64,000 bases of DNA, taken from a virus. Numbering within the stretch: the stretch's first letter is position 1; every line of letters begins with the position of its first letter. The stretch spans positions 218,632 through 282,631 of IMG/VR virus record IMGVR_UViG_3300009093_000034. One strand, given 5' to 3'. Positions 56,385 to 64,000 of the stretch are shown here, piece by piece. Both the position numbers and the translations under genes were made by a program. Under the pieces are notes generated by a model. That model worked only from the letters and a program-made list of their open reading frames with translations, made no database searches and had not been told where the DNA came from.

Positions 56385-59300
56385 TTAATTAGTGCTTGGA
56401 ATAGTGAACTGACCTTCCTTAATGAACAAGTTGAAAGAGAGATGGTGCCTGGTTGTGTTGTAGATGATAGGTGGGAAGGTTCCGTACGCTAACATCTGTC
56501 CAGCCTTATTGAACACTCCAACCTCTGTGATGGAAACAGTTGCAGATTCTTGAGACTTAGGATCCAACGTGTTTCTCTTGGTGTTGATCATGTACTTAGC
56601 ATCCACGGAAGCAGGAAGAATAGAGATGGTGTCAATGTCGCTGGCATCTGTGTAAACATCTGGAAGATTGAAGAAGTATCTTAATCCGTAGACCTGGCTG
56701 ACAGCGTTGGTGATGTTTCTGTTAGCAGTCAAGATAACGTTCAACTCTCCATTGATTGAGTCAAAGGCTTGAGCTTGAGGGAAGCTAACAACACCTGGAG
56801 TTGTGTCGTTGATTGTGTAACCTAGCGTGCTCTTTACATAAGCTAGGTCAGAAGCAACTTCTGAGTAAACGTGAATTCCCTTGAAAGAGCTCTTCTTCTT
56901 TTGATAAATCTTTACCAATTGACTCCACTGTTGGTTCTCATAGATGTCTTGGATCTGAAGATACTGCCAAAGTGGGTTAGAGTCGGTGTCTTGAACGTCG
57001 AAGAATGCCGTGGTGAACCAATCTTGGTTGAACAAGTAAACTGGTTGTTGAGGTTGGAAAGCCTCTGTGACCAGGACGATCGGAACGCTTGTCGTTGTTC
57101 CAGGTGGATAAGCGTAGATCAAGTTTCCTTGGTCATCAGCAAGATAAACTGGAGACTGGTTAGCGTTGACAAAGTTACCTGTCGTAAAGAGAGTAGGATC
57201 ATCCAAAGGATAGGTGCTGTTCTCATAAGAAACTCTATCTGGAGGGAAGGTCACGATCTGAGACTTTGTAACTTGAGCCCATAGAGAAGAGTTCTTGAAG
57301 TTGCTAGGAGACAAGGTGATCGATGCTGCAGTCAAGAGGTTCAACTGAACAGAGTCTCCTACTTGAGAAGAAGAACTGAGTCTTGTTGAGAGCATGACCG
57401 ACACTGCTGTTGCTGTGTTGGTAACTCCTGAGATGCTGATGTTCGATGGAATCGTTATAGAAACGTTTCCAATGACCGTTCCCAAGTTGTTCAGAACTTC
57501 TGAGTACAAGAGGTACAAAGGAGCTTGGATAGGAATAGGATCACTGCTTCCATCAAGAACCAAGGTTCCTGTCGAGGTAGTTAGGTTAACCCAATCTCCT
57601 CTGGTGTTCTTCACATAGATAGGAGTTGTGTGTCCTGAACCTAACCACATGAAGGCATCAGGGTCAGTAACCCAAGGAAGAGTAGGATCTGATGGATCTT
57701 GTCCTATGTAACTTCCTAGACCACCGCCTGTTCCACCAACTCCGTTCTTAGGGAAGAAGGCACCTGTGATGAGAAGGTCTAGAGTAACGTACCATCTTCC
57801 AGTGTCAGAATCTTGAAGAACGAGAGGCGAACCAGCGTTAGACTGGAACTGAGCTTGAAGATCTTCTTGAGGAGCCAAACTGTATGTCTGGTGCACAGAC
57901 TCGAACCCTGGGTTAGTACCAGTGGAAGGAACTGGTGCAGGAACAAGAGCCCCAGAGTACTGAGGGATCTGGTAGAAGACTTGTCCGTTATCAACCAAAG
58001 CTGCCAAACCGAGGTTTCCTGAGGTGGTCTCTTGTTCATAGTGAGGAATTCCAACCAAAGGAACGGCCACAGGAGTTTGTGGTAAGAAGGTCATTCTGAT
58101 AGCTTGTTGGTCTGGGTTGGCTGAAGGAGTCAATCCTTCTGTCAAGATCAAGTAAGGAGGATCATCTGTTTGAAGGTTGTGGATCTCGGCGATTTGGACC
58201 GTGTTGAGATCTCCACCTCCATGAACGGCAGGAACTGCTCCTTGAATCTCTTGGAAGTCTGCTCCAGACTCCAACCAAGAAGCGTAGGTCTCATAGATTG
58301 GGGTGTAAGACAAGACTCTTGGGTTTGAGACACCTGTGATAACTCCAGCTTGTTGTACAAGGTCAAAGTCTGTAACAGAGAGTTCAGCAAAAGAGTTGTC
58401 AATGTAGTTTCCAAGACCATCACACAACCAAATGTTTTGGAGAGCGCTGTTCTGGTTTCCAACCAAAGCTCCAGTCGGATCTATCTTGTAGAGATTAGCG
58501 TTCTCTGAAGGAAGAGGATATCCATTTTGGTGGATATAGAACGGAGAGTCTGGGTTGGTCAAGGACAAGTTGGTTCTTGGCAAGTAGATTCTGTTAGCGT
58601 AGGTCTTGCTATCTACAGGAAGAACAAACTGGATTGGGAACTGTCCAGAGACGGGGTCTGAGAAGGACTGAAGCTTGTCTAGAGGGATTCCAGACCATTC
58701 TTTATCGATAGGTCTAATTGTGTTGAAGGCAATGAGAAGGATCTTAGAGAGCTCTCCAGGTGCAAAAGCGTCGGTCGTGATCAAGCTCTCTGACAAAGTG
58801 ATTCTTGTGCTTGAGATGTTCACAGCGTAGTGATCTCCAACCACGAACTCTGTTCCACCTGTGACTGAGGTACCTGCGAAGAAGCTGTGACTCAAGGTGT
58901 CAATCAAGATGATCTCACCCATGAAGACAGCAGATGAAACGATGTTTCCAGAGGTGGCCAAAGTTCTGCTTTGAGGGTCGGTGTCTGTGAGAGGGTTGAA
59001 GACGTACAAGGTTCCGGTATTACCGTAGTAGTACCACGTTCCTAGAGAATAAACCATCCCCAAGATGGTCAACGTCGTGTTGACAGCATCAATGGATGAT
59101 CCTGTCCAAGTAGCTCCGCCGTCTGTGGAGGTCAAGAGCTGCTTAGTAGCATCTGTAGTGACACCAGAAGCAACCAAGTTGATACCGTCGGTGGCAAGAG
59201 CGTTGATCTGTCTGTTTGTAGCTCCAAGCTCATCAGTGATGACACCAAAGATTGGAGGAGTGATCAAGTCAGTCGTGAGAAGAATGGCTGCGTTAGATGA

Positions 59301-62300
59301 TGGAACGTTACCAGCGATGGTCCACTTTCCATTCAAGAAGATCACCTCTGTGAAACTAACACTGGTCCAAGAGAAACCTCCTGGAGCTCCAGGTGGCAAG
59401 AAGGAAGAAAGATCATAGACGTTGAAGACCAGAGCTGAGGAAGATCCTTCAGTGTAGTCAAAGTACATGATCTGTCCACCGTCTCCAACAAGCATGACTC
59501 TCGTGGTCCATAGTCCAGAGGTTTGGACTGAGCTTTTTCCAAGAGAGTTGATGGCTTGTCCTGGAGTCCAACTTCCTGTCAAGAGGATCTCATTGACAGT
59601 TGGAGTTCCACTACCTGCGACCGAGGTCACAGAGTAGAGTCGGCCTGCTTGAGTAGAAACGATCCATGAGAGAGTAGCTTCTGAGTAGATAAGTCCAGTA
59701 ACAGCTGTACTTTCGTCTGAAGCCAAGATTCCTGTTACCCAAACTCCTGGAGTAGCTTGAGATGGATCAACTCCACCTGCCAAGATAGCGAACTCACCAG
59801 TTGCGTTACCTAGGAAGTAAGTTCCTTGGTAGTCATCAATGATGGTTGGAGCCGTAAGAGGAAGATCACTTGTTGCTGTGGTGAAGATCGTTCCTTTCTG
59901 GAACATGAACTGTTGAATCGTGTCACCAGAACTAAGCAACTGAGATGCCAAGGTAAAGGCGTGTTGGTCTGAGGTAGAGGTTGAAAGAGGAAGAAGAGTG
60001 TTCAAAGTTGAAGGGTCTGAACCGTCATAAACGATCTGAGCTGCAACCAAGAGAAGGTTCTTGAAGTAAACTCTCTCAAAGGAACCGTCGTAAAATCTAT
60101 CGTAACCGTACGCTGCTGAGTTGATCAAGTCTCCAACGATAGGAGGACCATCACTGTTAGCAAGCAACGTCAAGAGAGACGTTCTGAACTGGTCAACTCT
60201 TGTAGGATCGGAGCTGATCGGAACCAATTTCGTTGGAGCAGGATCAGAAGGATTAACTCTTTCCATGACACCGACCAAGTCAGTGTATTGGTTGGTGTAC
60301 AAGGTCTCTTCAGAAGGAAGATAAGCATTTCTGAAAAGAACCTCTTGAGCAGTTTTGACCTGGTCGAATAAGGAAACTTGAGAGATGTCGAAAGGAACAC
60401 CAGAAGCAGGAATGATGGTTGTTGAGTTATCATCAATCTTAGAGATCGTTCCGGCTAGAGGTAGAAGGTTCTTGAAGTACTTAGGTTCCTTGAAGTCCAA
60501 GGTGTGCTTGATGTCAGAAGCGTCAGTCAAGACGTAAGAGACGTTTCCAAGTTGATCTTTCTCTTGAAGAACCGGACCTGATGAAAGGTCAAAGGTTGTT
60601 CCGTGGTTGTCAACACCCTGAGCTGGAAGAACTAGAGGGATCAAGAAGTCACCAGAACCTTGAGCGATCAAGGTGTGAGGAAGATCAAAGATGGTTGAGA
60701 ACTCATCAAGAGCATTAGCTCTCATGGCTACCAATGCTTGAAGGATAGCTCCAAGCGTTACCTCAGTGTAGTTGATAGGAATGTTGAAGAGATCTGTTTG
60801 GTGAGCCCAAGTTGCTTTCCAAGAAGGAGAAACTTCACCATGTTCTTGGGAGTAGATGATCCAGTCGTATTTATTGACCTCTGTTCCAGGAGGAAGACCT
60901 GATGGAGTTCCAGAGACATCTCCGTTTGCAATGAAGTAGTAAGTATCTCCTGCTGCGACCATGTCTGGAATGTTAGATCCTGAAGGAACTTCAATAACTG
61001 AAGAGAAGTTGAACGTGGTTAAATCTGGAGGAGATAGAACGTTGTAGATTCCAAGAGGCTTCCACTTCTTGTAAGTCCAAGCAGAACCAGACCAGATGAT
61101 CCAATCTCCAGCGAAGTAAATGATGCTGTCAATCTCAACAGAGTTGCTGAGAGAGTAGTATTGGTTGATTGCTGTTCCATCGTCTGGGAAGATCGGTCCA
61201 GAGGTTCCAATCAAGAGGTTCCATGTTCCAAGAGAAACAAATGGAGTGAAGGATCCTGTCTTGTAGGTGATGTCTTGGTAGATGTGTTGGTCTGCAACGT
61301 TAACTTCATTTGGAAGTGGGATCGTGACGTCAATCGTTCTTTCTTGGAAAGTTGGAGTGATTGCTCTAACGGTGTTGGAGTTGGAGTTAGGATCCGTGAG
61401 TTTAGTAAACTCATACTCCCCAATCAAGGTCTCAAAAAGAGGAATTTCAAGGCTGCTGTTCGAGGTAGAACCTCCACCACCAGAACTTCCACCAATCAAA
61501 GCCTTTGGAGAGGCATACATACCTCTGTTTAGGATGTTTCCATCAATAGGTTGGTTTATGTCGAAGTGAGAAGCTCCATACATTGGAGGTCTAACCGTGT
61601 CAGAAGAAGAAACGAACAAACTTGATCTGCTGAAACTTCCAAATCCACCAGAACCAATCTTAACAGAAGCTGGGATTGAATCGATGGCGTAGATCTCAGG
61701 GAAGACAATGAAAGAGGCCTGGATGTTAGGGTCCGAGAAGGTCTGGCCAGGGAAGATGCTTGAGTAACCGCTGTTGTCAGTGGACAAGTTGATCTGGGCT
61801 CCAACAGAAACAACCTCAGACGCTTTTTGAGCATTCACAAGGTCTGTGTAAAGGTGATCCAACCATGGAAGATCCATCAAACACAGATAGATACCAGCAG
61901 ACTTTAAGTTCAAGCTGTTCTTGTGGTAAAGCATTCTGTTGATGCCCACGTCAAGGAACAACTCTCTTTGGTACTGAACCGTAGCGTAAGGACGATCCAA
62001 GTAATCTGTGGTCATCAAAGGATGGATGAGACTTCTAGGGTCGTAAAGGTTGAGGTCTTTGAAACCATCAACGTAATCCAAGCTTGGAGTCTTCCAATCT
62101 TGACCTGCCCAAAGGAACACAAAGGCATTGTTGATCAGGTTAGGGAAAGCTGAGAGGAAATCAGACTTAAATTGGAAAGGAGGAACTTTTCCGTTAGGAA
62201 ACTCTCCTAGGACGAAAGCAGTGAAGTTGTAGGTTCCATCAGGATAGGCAGACAACTCATTTTGGAGTCCACCAAGAACGATCACGTTGTCTTGGATGGT

Positions 62301-64000
62301 CTGAATGTAAACTCCAGTTCCTCCAAGAACAATGGACTGAATCTCTGTACCAGGCTTGAAGTTATTTGCGATGTTTTGATTCAGAGCATCAATAAGAGTG
62401 ATGGTTCCGCTGGAGAAGTAACCAGAGAATGGAACTTGAGAGATAGTGAGAGGCGCGGTCTCAAATGCTGTAGCAACTCTGGTCTTCCAATCAAGGAAGG
62501 TCTCAGGCGTGAAAGGATCTGGGATCGTTCCACTGATCAAGTTGTCTAGGCTTTGAGTCATCAAATATCCTAGATTAAAATCAAGTAATCTAGCACCTGT
62601 GATGGAGGTCATCGGAGACCAAGCACCGGTCGTACCATTGATGTTGTAGAAGCTAAGTTGGAAACCTCTTTGAACCGGAGTTTTAACACTGATAATAGGG
62701 TCTCCGATGCAAATCTTCTGGTAGTTATCTTCTCCGGTGACCGGGTTAACAGCTGGGATTGCACCAAACATGAAAGTAGCAGAGTTCTTGATATTTGGGT
62801 TGATCTGAAGCGCACCTTGAATGGCGATGGTGGCATCTACTGAAACAGCAAGACCATCAGAGTTCTCAACGTACTCATAGAAGGTGATCAAGACTCCCCT
62901 AGAAGCCGTGACCTCATTGATGGTGGATCCTAAGTACTCGTTGAACTCAAAAGATAATCTACCTGTGACCTTTTGGATGATCTGAGCAAACTCTGTGGTC
63001 AAAACTCCTGTATTAGGAGGAAGGAAACTGTCTGCCACAACTCCGTTTAAGGTGAACAAGGTGTTCAAGGAAGACGTGGTAACGAAGTCTCCGATTGGGA
63101 TAACTTGAGGGTAAAAGTCAACAATATCAGAAGGCGCAAGAGTAAAACCACCGATGATCTTTCCAGATGGTGTAAGCTGAGCAAAGCCTGGACTAGAGTC
63201 ACTGATCGTTCTATAGATCGTGTAAGATCTGACAGAAGGCTCAATGTAGTTGTCGATGTTCACAGCTCTTACACCTTGAGTGGTGTTCTCAATGATGCTA
63301 AAACCGCTTGAATCAAATCTGATGTAAGGAGTGTACTCGTCTGTGGTGATCGAGGTATCTTCTATGTCAGAGAATAGATAGACTCCTCCCTTAGGGAATT
63401 GCGCTACTTGAGAAGATGCATCGAACTCGTTGAGAGTTGGAAGCTCATAAACGATATCAGAAAGTCCTGGTTCGACAATTCCTGAGAACATGACCTTTTG
63501 GGTTTGGGTGTAGTGTTTGTCACTATCACCGTAAAAGTCAATTGCTCTGAAGACCTTTCCTTGGATAGGATTGGTAGGATCATTGAGTTGGTAGGTTGAG
63601 ACTGGGAAAACAGAGCCGATCGTGTAAAGACCTGAGAACAAGCCTTTGTACCCTGCATGAGATCCAAAGAACTTTCTCTTGTAAGCGATGCTTCTGATAT
63701 CTCTGATCTTCCACTTGAGTTCTTCTCTCAAGTCTTCCATGCTTCCTGCAGAAAGAGAAGCTGCCCATTTCTCAGAGAACTTGTAGTCTGGAGAGTAACC
63801 AAGCAAGGTTGCAATGGCAACAAAGCTGTCGTCAATCTCAACTTGAGTCAGAAGTTGTGTGTAGTCTGGATGGTCTGGATAAAGATTGTCTAGATATCTA
63901 TAAGGTTCGTGTAGGAACAAGTCCAACTCTGGTTGAGTGACACCTTCAACGTCCATGGAGTAGAAGGTTGGCATTGGACTGGTCGTTGGAGGTACCAATG
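56385..64000 (-). CDS. giant tail/baseplate protein, partial at right edge
   Basis: At least 2538 residues; the frame runs to the window edge and the only start seen (TTG) is probably internal. The N-terminal part (AIATLLGYSPDYKFSEKWA, then RDIRSIAYKRKFFGSHAGYKGLF) resembles the helical start of P2 gpI-like tail/baseplate proteins. Residues about 1370-1710 contain repeated strand-turn units including an Asp-box STDGGATW (near 59,120), suggesting a sialidase-type beta-propeller. The C-terminus is beta-rich. It probably forms baseplate wedge or a very long tail appendage. Confidence 0.7.
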   Translation of the reverse strand, partial: LVPPTTSPMPTFYSMDVEGVTQPELDLFLHEPYRYLDNLYPDHPDYTQLLTQVEIDDSFVAIATLLGYSPDYKFSEKWAASLSAGSMEDLREELKWKIRDIRSIAYKRKFFGSHAGYKGLFSGLYTIGSVFPVSTYQLNDPTNPIQGKVFRAIDFYGDSDKHYTQTQKVMFSGIVEPGLSDIVYELPTLNEFDASSQVAQFPKGGVYLFSDIEDTSITTDEYTPYIRFDSSGFSIIENTTQGVRAVNIDNYIEPSVRSYTIYRTISDSSPGFAQLTPSGKIIGGFTLAPSDIVDFYPQVIPIGDFVTTSSLNTLFTLNGVVADSFLPPNTGVLTTEFAQIIQKVTGRLSFEFNEYLGSTINEVTASRGVLITFYEYVENSDGLAVSVDATIAIQGALQINPNIKNSATFMFGAIPAVNPVTGEDNYQKICIGDPIISVKTPVQRGFQLSFYNINGTTGAWSPMTSITGARLLDFNLGYLMTQSLDNLISGTIPDPFTPETFLDWKTRVATAFETAPLTISQVPFSGYFSSGTITLIDALNQNIANNFKPGTEIQSIVLGGTGVYIQTIQDNVIVLGGLQNELSAYPDGTYNFTAFVLGEFPNGKVPPFQFKSDFLSAFPNLINNAFVFLWAGQDWKTPSLDYVDGFKDLNLYDPRSLIHPLMTTDYLDRPYATVQYQRELFLDVGINRMLYHKNSLNLKSAGIYLCLMDLPWLDHLYTDLVNAQKASEVVSVGAQINLSTDNSGYSSIFPGQTFSDPNIQASFIVFPEIYAIDSIPASVKIGSGGFGSFSRSSLFVSSSDTVRPPMYGASHFDINQPIDGNILNRGMYASPKALIGGSSGGGGSTSNSSLEIPLFETLIGEYEFTKLTDPNSNSNTVRAITPTFQERTIDVTIPLPNEVNVADQHIYQDITYKTGSFTPFVSLGTWNLLIGTSGPIFPDDGTAINQYYSLSNSVEIDSIIYFAGDWIIWSGSAWTYKKWKPLGIYNVLSPPDLTTFNFSSVIEVPSGSNIPDMVAAGDTYYFIANGDVSGTPSGLPPGTEVNKYDWIIYSQEHGEVSPSWKATWAHQTDLFNIPINYTEVTLGAILQALVAMRANALDEFSTIFDLPHTLIAQGSGDFLIPLVLPAQGVDNHGTTFDLSSGPVLQEKDQLGNVSYVLTDASDIKHTLDFKEPKYFKNLLPLAGTISKIDDNSTTIIPASGVPFDISQVSLFDQVKTAQEVLFRNAYLPSEETLYTNQYTDLVGVMERVNPSDPAPTKLVPISSDPTRVDQFRTSLLTLLANSDGPPIVGDLINSAAYGYDRFYDGSFERVYFKNLLLVAAQIVYDGSDPSTLNTLLPLSTSTSDQHAFTLASQLLSSGDTIQQFMFQKGTIFTTATSDLPLTAPTIIDDYQGTYFLGNATGEFAILAGGVDPSQATPGVWVTGILASDESTAVTGLIYSEATLSWIVSTQAGRLYSVTSVAGSGTPTVNEILLTGSWTPGQAINSLGKSSVQTSGLWTTRVMLVGDGGQIMYFDYTEGSSSALVFNVYDLSSFLPPGAPGGFSWTSVSFTEVIFLNGKWTIAGNVPSSNAAILLTTDLITPPIFGVITDELGATNRQINALATDGINLVASGVTTDATKQLLTSTDGGATWTGSSIDAVNTTLTILGMVYSLGTWYYYGNTGTLYVFNPLTDTDPQSRTLATSGNIVSSAVFMGEIILIDTLSHSFFAGTSVTGGTEFVVGDHYAVNISSTRITLSESLITTDAFAPGELSKILLIAFNTIRPIDKEWSGIPLDKLQSFSDPVSGQFPIQFVLPVDSKTYANRIYLPRTNLSLTNPDSPFYIHQNGYPLPSENANLYKIDPTGALVGNQNSALQNIWLCDGLGNYIDNSFAELSVTDFDLVQQAGVITGVSNPRVLSYTPIYETYASWLESGADFQEIQGAVPAVHGGGDLNTVQIAEIHNLQTDDPPYLILTEGLTPSANPDQQAIRMTFLPQTPVAVPLVGIPHYEQETTSGNLGLAALVDNGQVFYQIPQYSGALVPAPVPSTGTNPGFESVHQTYSLAPQEDLQAQFQSNAGSPLVLQDSDTGRWYVTLDLLITGAFFPKNGVGGTGGGLGSYIGQDPSDPTLPWVTDPDAFMWLGSGHTTPIYVKNTRGDWVNLTTSTGTLVLDGSSDPIPIQAPLYLLYSEVLNNLGTVIGNVSITIPSNISISGVTNTATAVSVMLSTRLSSSSQVGDSVQLNLLTAASITLSPSNFKNSSLWAQVTKSQIVTFPPDRVSYENSTYPLDDPTLFTTGNFVNANQSPVYLADDQGNLIYAYPPGTTTSVPIVLVTEAFQPQQPVYLFNQDWFTTAFFDVQDTDSNPLWQYLQIQDIYENQQWSQLVKIYQKKKSSFKGIHVYSEVASDLAYVKSTLGYTINDTTPGVVSFPQAQAFDSINGELNVILTANRNITNAVSQVYGLRYFFNLPDVYTDASDIDTISILPASVDAKYMINTKRNTLDPKSQESATVSITEVGVFNKAGQMLAYGTFPPIIYNTTRHHLSFNLFIKEGQFTIPSTN

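Noticed and set aside
1-64000. tRNA genes, CRISPR arrays, insertion sequences, integrase or attachment sites
   Set aside because: Intergenic gaps are mostly under 100 bases; no cloverleaf, regular repeat array, transposase or recombinase motif was recognised on either strand.

Overview
The window looks like part of the genome of a large tailed dsDNA phage (jumbo class, probably contractile-tailed) that infects a Gram-negative bacterium. The reasons: about 100 tightly packed, mostly small genes, usually joined by ATGA, GTGA or TTGA stop/start overlaps; no rRNA, tRNA, insertion sequence or integrase seen; a T4 gp42-type dCMP hydroxymethylase with other nucleotide-metabolism enzymes; a giant tail/baseplate-like protein and an S74-type tail spike; and many secreted or membrane products, including a lipoprotein and a periplasmic-type lytic transglycosylase. 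Phage and host species cannot be named from the sequence alone.

Layout. (1) 1-8987, plus strand: the end of a possible baseplate or chaperone gene, small unknown and membrane proteins, then a cREC receiver-like protein, a repeat protein and a DRB0094-type RNA ligase (possible RNA repair). (2) 9058-16056: a SprT-like protease, then a compact nucleotide and base-modification island: dNMP-kinase/UDG-like fusion, dCMP hydroxymethylase/dUTPase fusion, GNAT, dCMP deaminase, HhH base-modification (aGPT-Pplase-like) protein, PLP fold-II enzyme and SGNH-like protein. Together these suggest hydroxymethylcytosine that is further decorated. (3) 16119-49170: accessory plus-strand genes. They include all four enzymes of the Preiss-Handler NAD+ route (nicotinamidase, nicotinate phosphoribosyltransferase, NMN/NaMN adenylyltransferase-Nudix, glutamine-dependent NAD synthetase), a NADAR protein beside SLOG-like proteins, a vWA/PP2C/kinase set, a polysaccharide deacetylase, a lytic transglycosylase, and many small membrane, zinc-binding and tandemly duplicated proteins. 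(4) 49167-64000: structural genes on the minus strand (two unknown small genes, a tail spike with collar and S74 chaperone domains, a 641-aa structural protein, a giant tail protein running off the right edge). Two plus-strand genes sit inside this block, each with its own promoter motif and terminator; one has an L7/L12 C-terminal-like domain.

Regulation. A 12-base motif, TGAGATATTGTA, occurs seven times exactly and four times as a close variant, always on the plus strand and just upstream of a start codon, often right after an intrinsic terminator. It has no clear -35 partner and is probably a phage-specific promoter. Terminators were found at 9757, 32451, 50489 and 50870, and a terminator-like hairpin lies inside the gene at 1426. 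There is no gene-free stretch over 300 bases.
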